Source: PALSA-612 sp963791225
GTDB taxonomy: Bacteria > Actinomycetota > Thermoleophilia > Gaiellales > Gaiellaceae
Assembly: GCA_963791225.1 (NCBI GenBank)
Contig: CAWBRV010000008.1
Location: forward strand, 496,001 to 560,000
Direction of reading: 5' to 3'
DNA: 64,000 nt
Shown: one piece after another, positions 39,025-46,295 of the stretch
How positions within the stretch are numbered: position 1 is the stretch's first letter
Layout of the letters: every line of letters starts with the position of its first letter
Program-made: the position numbers and the translations under genes
The notes under the pieces: model-generated
Seen by the model: the letters and a program-made list of their open reading frames with translations, nothing else
The model's database searches: none
Told to the model about the DNA's origin: nothing

Positions 39025-39780
39025 CTAGCCGCTCGGATTGATGACGTGCGTGATATCCGGGTACGGGTAGAACGTCAGGTGGACGAAGAGGATCACGAGG
39101 CCCCAGATGATCACGAAGGTCACGAACCAGGCGAGCTTTGGGCCGAGTTGCCACGGCCAGGTGTCCTGCTTGCGGAACCACTCGGCGAGGTTCTGGACCG
39201 TGCGTACCATCGTCGGATACGCCACGTCGGAGCCCCGGACGAACGCGACGAGGCTCGGGACGACGAACCAGAGCAGCGCGACCAGGGCGTAGATGAGGAT
39301 CGACGCGTGGAAGCGGCGTGGATCGTCCCACCACTCCCTCGCCGCCCAGCCGGCGAACGCGACGACGGCGGCCGATGCGACTGCGTAGACGAGGAACGCG
39401 ACCGGTGCCCCCTCGTCGTCGAACTTCTCCGGATCCTTCTGCTCCTTGGGATGGAACGTCAGCCGGCCTCCGGGCGTCCGCGTTGCCTTCCCGGCGTCCG
39501 CGGCCTGCCCGACCTGGTCGAGCCGGACCTGCAGCAGCGAGAACACGATCAACACGATGGCTCCGACGACCCCGAGCTCGACCCAGTTGTGGTACCGCTC
39601 GATGTGGCCGATCGTCTCGGAGGCCGTGACGAACCCGAGCGCGCCTTTACTGATCGCCGCTGTGATCTCGGGGACGACCAGCATCAGCGCCGCGGCGACC
39701 CAGACGAGGTAGCCCCATCTCCGCTTCGTGCCGACACGCCCTTTCGCCGCCGGCTGGACGGCCTGCACCGCTTGTGCCAT
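39025..39780 (-). CDS. Hypothetical membrane protein with four helices
   Basis: 251 residues. Hydrophobic segments are at about 23-45 (GYLVWVAAALMLVVPEITAA), 65-85 (WVELGVVGAIVLIVFSLLQV), 128-180 (VAFLVYAVASAAVVAFAGWA and ASILIYALVALLWFVVPSLV) and near the end (LAWFVTFVIIWGLVILFVHL). The soluble loops are charged. No family recognised. A long open frame continues upstream, but it is a shadow of the glycosyltransferase on the other strand; ATG 39780 lies seven bases after a TAGCTT hexamer. Confidence 0.6.
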   Translation of the reverse strand: MAQAVQAVQPAAKGRVGTKRRWGYLVWVAAALMLVVPEITAAISKGALGFVTASETIGHIERYHNWVELGVVGAIVLIVFSLLQVRLDQVGQAADAGKATRTPGGRLTFHPKEQKDPEKFDDEGAPVAFLVYAVASAAVVAFAGWAAREWWDDPRRFHASILIYALVALLWFVVPSLVAFVRGSDVAYPTMVRTVQNLAEWFRKQDTWPWQLGPKLAWFVTFVIIWGLVILFVHLTFYPYPDITHVINPSG

Positions 39781-39879
39781 GTGCGGAAAGCTACAGCGTT
39801 CCGGCGCCGCGTCAAGATCCGTCCAAAGCACGAATCTGCGCTCACGCTTAGGGAGCTGCGGTAGGTTCATCGGTCGGAA

Positions 39880-40839
39880 ATGGCTCAAGCGGATCTCTCT
39901 CCGGTCGCCGAGCCGGGCGTCGGCCCGGAGCTCTCGGTCGTCGTCACCCTCTACAACGAGCTCGCTTCGCTGGACGAGCTCTACCGCCGCACGGTGGCGA
40001 CGCTCGAGCCGCTCGGCCGGCCGTTCGAGCTGATCTTCGTCGACGACGGCTCGACCGACGGCACGTTCGCCGAGCTCGAGCGGCTGCACGCGGGCGACTC
40101 GCGCGTGCGCGCGGTGCGGTTCAAGCGGAACTTCGGCCAGCACCCCGCCATGCATGCGGGCCTCGCGCGGGCGCGCGGCGAGATCGTCGTCACGATGGAC
40201 GGCGACCTCCAGAACGCGCCCGAGGACATCCCCAAGCTTCTCGCCGCCGTCGACAGCGGCTACGACGTTGCGAGCGGACGCCGGACGGCGCGGCGCGACT
40301 CCTGGGGGCGGACGCTGCCCTCGCGCCTGATCAACGGCATGCTCCGCCGCTTCACCGGCGTGCAGATCTCGGACTTCGGCTGCGCCTTCAACGCCTACCG
40401 GCGCGAGGTGGTGACGCCGATGCTCGGCGCGATCGGCAAGCAGAAGTTCACGAAGGCGCTCGTGCTCTCCGGCGGCGCCAGCGTCGTCGAGGTCGACGTC
40501 GACCACGCCGCCCGTGTCGGCGCCTCCCGCTACTCGCCGCTTCGTCTCACACGGCTCGCGCTGCACGTCCTCGCCGGGTTCTGGCCGCAGCCGATCCAGG
40601 TGATCGGCATCACGCTCGGCGTCGTCTGCACGGTCGGCGCGACCGCGCTCGGCGCCTACGGCATCTACTACTGGATCGACCGTGCCAACTTCCCCGGCCC
40701 GCTGTTCGGCGGCGTCGCCGTCCTCATCGTCCTCGGGATCCAGGGGTTCATCCTCGCGCTGATCGGTGAATATCTGGGCAGAATCCAACGCGACGTGGAG
40801 GGACGACCCCTGTACACCATCGACAAGGAGCTCGGCTGA
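39880..40839 (+). CDS. GT2 polyprenyl-phosphate glycosyltransferase (ArnC/GtrB/DPM1-like)
   Basis: 319 residues. The GT-A domain has LSVVVTLYNELASLDELYRR, ELIFVDDGSTDGTFAELERL (DxD-like) and GEIVVTMDGDLQNAPEDIPK (metal-binding DGD). GCAFNAYRREVV and KALVLSGGASVVEVDVDHAA follow. Two C-terminal membrane helices are present (about 225-290) and the end is EYLGRIQRDVEGRPLYTIDK, as in ArnC. It would transfer a sugar from its nucleotide to undecaprenyl phosphate for flipping. The dehydratase gene starts at its last base (TGATG), so it probably uses the sugar made by the next genes. Confidence 0.88.
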   Translation: MAQADLSPVAEPGVGPELSVVVTLYNELASLDELYRRTVATLEPLGRPFELIFVDDGSTDGTFAELERLHAGDSRVRAVRFKRNFGQHPAMHAGLARARGEIVVTMDGDLQNAPEDIPKLLAAVDSGYDVASGRRTARRDSWGRTLPSRLINGMLRRFTGVQISDFGCAFNAYRREVVTPMLGAIGKQKFTKALVLSGGASVVEVDVDHAARVGASRYSPLRLTRLALHVLAGFWPQPIQVIGITLGVVCTVGATALGAYGIYYWIDRANFPGPLFGGVAVLIVLGIQGFILALIGEYLGRIQRDVEGRPLYTIDKELG

Positions 40840-41843
40840 TGCGCAGGCGAAAGCGCGTGCTCGTTACCGGCGGCGCCGGATTCATCTCCTCGAACGTGAT
40901 CCGGCACCTGCTGGAGGCGACCGAGTACGACGTCGTCTCGCTCGACGCGCTCACGTATGCGGGGAACCTCGAGAACCTCGCGGACGTGATGTCGCACGAG
41001 CGGCTCGCCTTCGTCCACGGCGACATCCGCAACGCCGAGCTCGTCGCCGAGATCGTCTCCGAGGTGGACGTGATCGTGAACGCCGCCGCCGAGTCGCACG
41101 TCGAGAAGTCGATCCTCGAAGGCGCGTCCGAGTTCGTGACGACGAACGTCGAAGGGACGCAGGTGCTGCTCGACGCCGTCCGCGCAGCACCGGTGGAGCG
41201 GTTCGTGCTCATCTCGTCGAGCGAGGTGTACGGAACGGCCGAGTCCGACCCGATGGACGAGGAGCATCCGCTCAACCCGCGCAGCCCCTACGCCGCGACG
41301 AAGGCGGGCGCGGACCGGCTCGCGTACTCGTACTTCGTCACCTACGACCTTCCCGTCGTGATCCTGCGCCCCTTCAACAACTACGGACCGCGTCAACACT
41401 GGGAGAAGGTCGTGCCGCGCTTCGTGACGAGCGCGCTCGCCGACGAGCCGCTGACGATTCACGGCGACGGCCACGCGAGCCGCGACTGGCTGTACGTCGA
41501 GGACGACGCGGAGGCGATCGTCGCCGCGATCGAGGCGGATCTCGACTCGGTCGCCGGCGAGGTGATCAACGTCGCGACCGGGGTGGACGTCTCCGTCTCC
41601 GACATCGCCGATCTCGTCCTGGACGCGCTCGGCAAGCCGGCGTCTTTGAAGTCCTACGTCGACGAGCGGCCCGGCCAGGTCGACCGCCACATCGGCTCGA
41701 TCGAGAAGGCCGAGCGCCTGCTCGGCTGGCGAGCCCGCACGTCGTTCGCGCAGGGCCTGGAGCGCACCGTCGCGTGGTACCGCGAGAATGAAGCGTGGTG
41801 GAGGGGGGCTCGCCGAGAAGTGACAAGCGGTTACTCGTCCTAG
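40839..41843 (+). CDS. NAD-dependent nucleotide-sugar 4,6-dehydratase/epimerase (RmlB/LegB-like)
   Basis: 334 residues. The NAD motif is VLVTGGAGFISSNVIRHLLE; VSLDALTYAGNLENLADV is characteristic of RmlB-like proteins. The active-site region is LISSSEVYGTAESDPMDEEH with SPYAATKAGADRLAYSYF (YxxxK). FNNYGPRQHWEKVVPRFVTS and GDGHASRDWLYVEDDAEA bind the nucleotide. Ser-Glu stands where RmlB has Asp-Glu, so the exact reaction is uncertain; similar sequences act in 4-amino-6-deoxy-sugar and legionaminate-type pathways. It overlaps the ATP-grasp gene by 49 bases. Confidence 0.82.
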   Translation: MRRRKRVLVTGGAGFISSNVIRHLLEATEYDVVSLDALTYAGNLENLADVMSHERLAFVHGDIRNAELVAEIVSEVDVIVNAAAESHVEKSILEGASEFVTTNVEGTQVLLDAVRAAPVERFVLISSSEVYGTAESDPMDEEHPLNPRSPYAATKAGADRLAYSYFVTYDLPVVILRPFNNYGPRQHWEKVVPRFVTSALADEPLTIHGDGHASRDWLYVEDDAEAIVAAIEADLDSVAGEVINVATGVDVSVSDIADLVLDALGKPASLKSYVDERPGQVDRHIGSIEKAERLLGWRARTSFAQGLERTVAWYRENEAWWRGARREVTSGYSS

Positions 41844-43036
41844 GGGCGGGACCCGCGCAGCTCGGGCTGCTCGAAGCAGCGCACGATCGCGACCTGTACG
41901 TGATCGCGGTCGACCGCGACCCGCTCGCGCCCGGCTTCGGCTTCGCAGACCGGCGGGCGATCGTGTCCGTCGAGGACGAGCCTGCGATCGACCGCCTCGC
42001 CGGCGCCGAGCGTGTCGACGGGGTCGTCGCCCCGGGGATCGACTTCCCCGTCGCCATCGCCGCCCGCGTTGCCGCCAGGCTCGGCATCCCACATCCGCTT
42101 GACCCGCCGACGGCGCAGGCGGCGACGTCCAAGCTCCGGCAGCGGGAGCGACTCGCGGAGGCGGGCGTCCCGCACGCGCGGCACCGAGTCTGCTCCAGCC
42201 TGGCGGAGGCCTCGGCGGCCGCGGAGGAGCTCGGCTACCCGTGCGTCGTCAAGGCGCCTGACCTGCAAGGTCAGAAGGGGCTTGCGCTCGTCGCGGAACC
42301 TGACGGGCTCGAAGAGGCCTTCGACACCGCACGGGGGCTCGCGCGCTCGAGCGTGGTCGTGGTCGAGGAGCTCGTCGCCGGGCCGGAGGTGACCGTGAAC
42401 GCATTCTCGGTCGACGGGCGCTTCCATCCGCTCACGGTGACGGACCGCGTCGTTGCCGACGCGTCCGCATTCGGCGTCGCCCTCGCCCACGTCTGGCCGA
42501 GCGAGCTTGACGACGGCGACGTGGAGGCCGCCGTGCGTGTGGCCGAGGCCGCCGCCGCGGCGGTGGGGGTGCGCGACGGGCCGACGTACACGCAGGTGCT
42601 CGTGGGCCCGGACGGGCCTCGCGTCGGCGAGCTCGCGGCGCGTCTCGGCGGCGGCCACGACGCGGAGCTCTGCGACGCCGCGGTGGGCGTCGACCTGAAT
42701 CGGCTTGCGATCGCGGCTGCGCTCGGCGAGCGGATCTACGAGGGCGGGCTCGTCCCCGACGAGCTGGCAGGGGGCGCGTGCGTGCGCTTCCTCGTGCCCG
42801 AGCCGGGCGTGCTGGAGACGGTCGAGGGGCTCGAGGCAGCGGCGCGATCGAGCGGCGTCGTCTGGGCACGAAGCTACCGCGAGCCGGGTCACGAGTTCGG
42901 GCCGTTCCGGCGCGGCGCCGACCGGGCCGGTGCGGTGCTCGCCGTCGGCGACTCCCGCAAGCAGGCGGTGGCGAGGGCCGACGGCGCAGCCAAGCGAATA
43001 CGCTTTCTGACCAGCAATGCCGAAGCTCTCGTCTGA
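41795..43036 (+). CDS. ATP-grasp ligase, paralogue of the protein at 28.5 kb
   Basis: 413 residues. The pre-ATP-grasp part is RLLVLGAGPAQLGLLEAAHD, then ATSKLRQRERLAEAGVPHAR, YPCVVKAPDLQGQKGLALVA (ATP-binding Lys), VVVEELVAGPEVTVNAFSVD and VGELAARLGGGHDAELCDAA (metal site). The C-terminal GDSRKQAVARADGAAKRIRF matches the paralogue's ending. The GTG start is within the dehydratase gene. It lies between sugar dehydratase and aminotransferase genes, so attachment of an acyl or aminoacyl group to an amino sugar or uronate is a reasonable guess; no substrate is proven. A structured 90-base region follows the stop. Confidence 0.84.
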   Translation: MVEGGSPRSDKRLLVLGAGPAQLGLLEAAHDRDLYVIAVDRDPLAPGFGFADRRAIVSVEDEPAIDRLAGAERVDGVVAPGIDFPVAIAARVAARLGIPHPLDPPTAQAATSKLRQRERLAEAGVPHARHRVCSSLAEASAAAEELGYPCVVKAPDLQGQKGLALVAEPDGLEEAFDTARGLARSSVVVVEELVAGPEVTVNAFSVDGRFHPLTVTDRVVADASAFGVALAHVWPSELDDGDVEAAVRVAEAAAAAVGVRDGPTYTQVLVGPDGPRVGELAARLGGGHDAELCDAAVGVDLNRLAIAAALGERIYEGGLVPDELAGGACVRFLVPEPGVLETVEGLEAAARSSGVVWARSYREPGHEFGPFRRGADRAGAVLAVGDSRKQAVARADGAAKRIRFLTSNAEALV

Positions 43037-43046
43037 CGTCTCGCCG

Positions 43047-43126
43047 CGGCCGTGAAGGCCTTGGGCCACTCCGGCCCAGCGGCTCACGGCCGGGATCGAG
43101 CGAGAACGCGGCCGCAGTGCGGCCGC
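43047..43126. terminator. Nested hairpins after the ATP-grasp gene (probable terminator region)
   Basis: In the 205-base gap 43037-43241: outer arms CGGCCGTGA (43047-43055) and TCACGGCCG (43084-43092) enclose an inner hairpin TGGGCC-ACTCC-GGCCCA (43062-43078). Next come two copies of the self-complementary octamer GCGGCCGC (43108-43115 and 43119-43126) separated by AGT. There is no T-tract. It could end the upstream operon; the rest of the gap holds only the aminotransferase promoter. Confidence 0.5.
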
Positions 43127-43229
43127 TTCGATCTGCTGCGTCGAGTCCGATCCTGAGACAGACATCTCAAGGTTCCTCCAGAGCGGCGGGCGCAGTCCGC
43201 CGACGGGCTGCTCCTTCGCCGCACGCCGT

Positions 43230-43235
43230 TACGCT
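43230..43235 (+). promoter_or_regulatory. -10 element TACGCT before the ArnB-like aminotransferase
   Basis: TACGCT, then TGCGGC, then GTG 43242: a six-base gap. This supports GTG 43242 as start over ATG 43266 eight codons later. Confidence 0.45.
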
Positions 43236-43241
43236 TGCGGC

Positions 43242-44375
43242 GTGCTCCGGAGTCGACGGACGACGATGCTCTCCTTCCAGCCGCCGGCGATCGGCGAGGA
43301 GGAGGTCGAGGCGGTCGCCGAGACGCTCCGCTCGGGCTGGCTGACGACCGGGCCTCACACCGCCGAGCTCGAGCGGCGCTTCGCCGACTACGTCGAGGCG
43401 AAGCATGCGCTTGCGGTCACGTCCGGGACGGCTGCGCTCCATCTCGCGCTCGTCGCGCTCGGCGTCGGCCCCGGCGACGAGGTGATCACGACGCCGATCA
43501 CCTGGCCCGCGACCGCGAACGTGATCGTCCATACGGGCGCCCGCGCTGTCTTCGCAGACGTTCGCGAGAGCGACCTGAACATCGACCCCGACGAGGTCGC
43601 GAAGCTCGTGGGCCCGCGGACGAAGGCGATCCTGCCCGTCCACCTCGCCGGCCAGCCGGCCGACCTCGACCCGCTGTGGGCACTCGGCTTCCCGGTCGTC
43701 GAGGACGCCGCACACGCTGTCGAGAGCGCCTACCGGGGCCGCAAGATCGGCGGGCTCTCCGCCGCCACGTGCTTCTCGCTCTACGCGACGAAGAACGTCG
43801 CCGCGGGCGAGGGCGGTGTGATCACCACGAACGACGACGCGGTCGCCGAGGCCGTCGATGCGCACCGGATCATGCGGCGCGGCCACGGCTCGCTCTACGA
43901 CATCGCCGTCCCTGGCTACAAGGCCAACCTCTCCGACGTGCTCGCCGCCATCGCGCTCTGCCAGCTCGACAAGCTCGAGCGCCACCGCGAGATCCGCCTG
44001 CGCCACGTTGCCGCGTACGACGCGGGCGTCGCGGGCCTCGACGGCATCGAGCCGCTCCACCGCGACCCGCGCGACACGCACGCGCTCCACCTCTACGTCG
44101 TGCGCATCGATGCGGAACGCGCCGGTGCGACGCGGGACGAGTACCAGCGCGCGCTCGCGGACGAGCTGATCGGGACCAGCATCCACTTCCTGCCCGTCCA
44201 CGAGCTGAGCGCGTACCGCGAGCTCTATCCGGAGCAGGCGCCGCTGCCGGTCGCCGAGCGGGCGGGTCGGGAAGTGCTCTCGCTGCCGCTGTCACCCGCG
44301 CACTCGGACGCCGACGTCGAGGACTCGATCGCGGCGCTGCGGCGGGTCCACGCGGCGTTCACCGGAGCAGCGTGA
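43242..44375 (+). CDS. DegT-family sugar aminotransferase, ArnB-like
   Basis: 377 residues. MLSFQPPAIGEEEVEAVAET, LRSGWLTTGPHTAELERRFA and ALAVTSGTAALHLALVALGV follow the layout of ArnB (UDP-4-keto-pentose aminotransferase). Further signatures are TTPITWPATANVIVHTGARA, VVEDAAHAVESAYRGRKIGG (PLP-ring Asp) and the Schiff-base lysine in CFSLYATKNVAAGEGG (about residue 184). Together with the ArnC-like transferase and the dehydratase upstream it could make an undecaprenyl-linked 4-amino sugar. The start is GTG 43242 by promoter spacing; ATG 43266 is the alternative. Its stop overlaps the UPF0104 gene (GTGA). Confidence 0.9.
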   Translation: MLRSRRTTMLSFQPPAIGEEEVEAVAETLRSGWLTTGPHTAELERRFADYVEAKHALAVTSGTAALHLALVALGVGPGDEVITTPITWPATANVIVHTGARAVFADVRESDLNIDPDEVAKLVGPRTKAILPVHLAGQPADLDPLWALGFPVVEDAAHAVESAYRGRKIGGLSAATCFSLYATKNVAAGEGGVITTNDDAVAEAVDAHRIMRRGHGSLYDIAVPGYKANLSDVLAAIALCQLDKLERHREIRLRHVAAYDAGVAGLDGIEPLHRDPRDTHALHLYVVRIDAERAGATRDEYQRALADELIGTSIHFLPVHELSAYRELYPEQAPLPVAERAGREVLSLPLSPAHSDADVEDSIAALRRVHAAFTGAA

Positions 44376-45409
44376 CCACCGATCCGACCGTCTCCCGGCT
44401 CCGCCGCATGCGCCGGTTCGAGTGGGCGCGAGCCCGCAGCCGTCCGGTGAAAGCCGCGGCGGGAATCGCCGTCACCGCTCTGTGTGCGGCGTACATCCTG
44501 TGGCAGATCGACATCGACAAGACGGTCCAGATCCTCCGCAGCGCGAGTTGGGGCTGGTTCCTCGGGGCGATCGCGATCATGGCCGTCTCCGTCTGGCCGA
44601 TGGCCTGGCGCTGGCAGCGGCTCCTGCTCGCGCGCGGGATCTCGGACCACCTCGGCTGGCTCGTCCGGACGTACTTCGTCTCCTACACCGCGGGTCAGGT
44701 GTTGCCGACCTCGATCGGCGGCGACGCGGCGCGGATCTACGAGACGACGAAGCGCCATCCGGGCCAGGGAGCGCCGGTGACGGGTTCGGTGCTGCTCGAG
44801 CGTGCGCTCGGGGGCGTGGCGACGCTGATCCTGGCCGCGATCGGGTTCTGCCTCGCCATCGGCCACTACGACATCGGCGGCTACCTCTGGGTCGAACTCG
44901 CGTTCGTCGTCGCGGCCGTGGTCGGCGGCTTCGCGCTCTTCTCGCGCCGCGCGCGCGGTCCGCTCGCGCGGACGCGGCCGCTCCTGCGCCGGCTGAAGGT
45001 CGAGAAGCCGCTGCGCGCCGCGTACGAGGGCATCCACGGCTACCGCGACCACACGCGGCTGATGATCGGCGTGATGTTCCTCACGCTCGGCGTCCAGGCC
45101 GTGCGTGTGCTGGCGATCTGGATGACCGGTAAGGCGGTGGGCGTCGAGCTCTCGCCGCGTCCGTACTACGTGATGGGGCCGCTGCTGTTCCTGGTCATGC
45201 TCGTGCCGTTCACGATCAACGGCCTTGCCGTTCGGGAGGCGTTCTTCGTCAGCTTCCTGACCCAGCTCGGGGTCAGCGCCGATCGCGCCTTCGCGACCGG
45301 CTTCCTCTTCTTCGTCGTCACGATCGCGCTCGCTCTGCCGGGCGCCGCGATCCTCGCCTGGCAGAGCCTACGGCCGCCGGCCAGCTCTTCGACCGTGCCA
45401 GATGGCTGA
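44372..45409 (+). CDS. UPF0104/LPG-synthase-TM family membrane protein (AglD-like)
   Basis: 345 residues, about eight membrane helices. RTYFVSYTAGQVLPTSIGGD and SVLLERALGGVATLILAAIG are the core signatures of this family, and LVPFTINGLAVREAFFVSFL is the conserved third motif. Members include the MprF transmembrane domain and archaeal AglD, and are thought to move or modify lipid-linked molecules. The GTG start is coupled to the aminotransferase. It may flip a lipid-linked amino sugar across the membrane (inference). Confidence 0.87.
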   Translation: MTTDPTVSRLRRMRRFEWARARSRPVKAAAGIAVTALCAAYILWQIDIDKTVQILRSASWGWFLGAIAIMAVSVWPMAWRWQRLLLARGISDHLGWLVRTYFVSYTAGQVLPTSIGGDAARIYETTKRHPGQGAPVTGSVLLERALGGVATLILAAIGFCLAIGHYDIGGYLWVELAFVVAAVVGGFALFSRRARGPLARTRPLLRRLKVEKPLRAAYEGIHGYRDHTRLMIGVMFLTLGVQAVRVLAIWMTGKAVGVELSPRPYYVMGPLLFLVMLVPFTINGLAVREAFFVSFLTQLGVSADRAFATGFLFFVVTIALALPGAAILAWQSLRPPASSSTVPDG

Positions 45410-46295
45410 GCTTGCAGTCGTTGTCGTCACCTACAACGCGCTGCCGTATCTCGAGCAGTGCCTGCAGAGCGTTGCCGGCTGGGAGACAGTCGTCGTCGAC
45501 CACGGCTCGAAGGACGGGACGGTGGCGCTCGTCGAGGAGCGCTTTCACGACGTCAGGCTCGTGCGGCAGGAGAACCTCGGGCTCGCCGCCGGCTGGAATC
45601 GCGGCATCCGCGAGACGTCGAGCCCCTACGTCCTGATCCTGAACGCGGATGCGTGGGCGGCCGGTGACGGCGTCCGCAAGCTGCTCGCCTTCGCCGAGAG
45701 CGAGCCGAAGGCGGCCGTCGTCGGTCCGAAGCTCCTGAACACGGACGGCTCGCTGCAGCGCTCGGTGCGCGGGTTCCCGACCCTGTGGCGGCTCGCGACC
45801 GAGTACTTCTTCCTGCGCAAGCTGGCGCCGCACTCGCAGGCGCTGAACGCGTTTTACGCCGGCGGCTTCGAGCACGACCGTGTGGTCGAGGCCGAGTTCG
45901 TGATGGGCTCGGCCATGCTCGTCCGCCGCGAGGCGATCGAGCAGGTCGGGCCGCTCGACGAGGACTTCTTCCTGTTCTCCGAGGAGACCGACTGGTGCTA
46001 CCGCTTCCACCGGGCGGGCTGGAAGGTGCTGTTCTACCCCGGCGCCCAGTTCGTCCACGTCGGCGGCGCCTCGCACGGAGGACGGATGTATACGGAGAAC
46101 CTCCGAGGCCATCTCCGGTTCCTGACCAAGCATCGCGGGCCGGCCTATGCGGAGCGCGCGAGGCGGCTGCTGCTCGCGGCGCTGCGCATGCGCGGCGTGC
46201 TGTTCCCGGGCGAGCGCGGGCGCATGTACCGCGACGCCGCGGACTGGCTCGCCTCCGGGTCGGCGCAGTCGCTGCTCTCCGCACCGCGCGCGTGA
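45402..46295 (+). CDS. GT2 glycosyltransferase (rhamnosyltransferase/WbbL-like)
   Basis: 297 residues. The GT-A domain has ELAVVVVTYNALPYLEQCLQ, TVVVDHGSKDGTVALVEERF, RQENLGLAAGWNRGIRETSS and SPYVLILNADAW (metal DxD variant NAD). The acceptor-side motif is VMGSAMLVRREAIEQVGPLD with FFLFSEETDWCYRFHRAGWK, typical of cytoplasmic dTDP-rhamnose-type transferases. It overlaps the UPF0104 gene by eight bases and the next membrane protein by four, as part of one operon running from 43242 to 48316. Confidence 0.88.
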   Translation: MAELAVVVVTYNALPYLEQCLQSVAGWETVVVDHGSKDGTVALVEERFHDVRLVRQENLGLAAGWNRGIRETSSPYVLILNADAWAAGDGVRKLLAFAESEPKAAVVGPKLLNTDGSLQRSVRGFPTLWRLATEYFFLRKLAPHSQALNAFYAGGFEHDRVVEAEFVMGSAMLVRREAIEQVGPLDEDFFLFSEETDWCYRFHRAGWKVLFYPGAQFVHVGGASHGGRMYTENLRGHLRFLTKHRGPAYAERARRLLLAALRMRGVLFPGERGRMYRDAADWLASGSAQSLLSAPRA

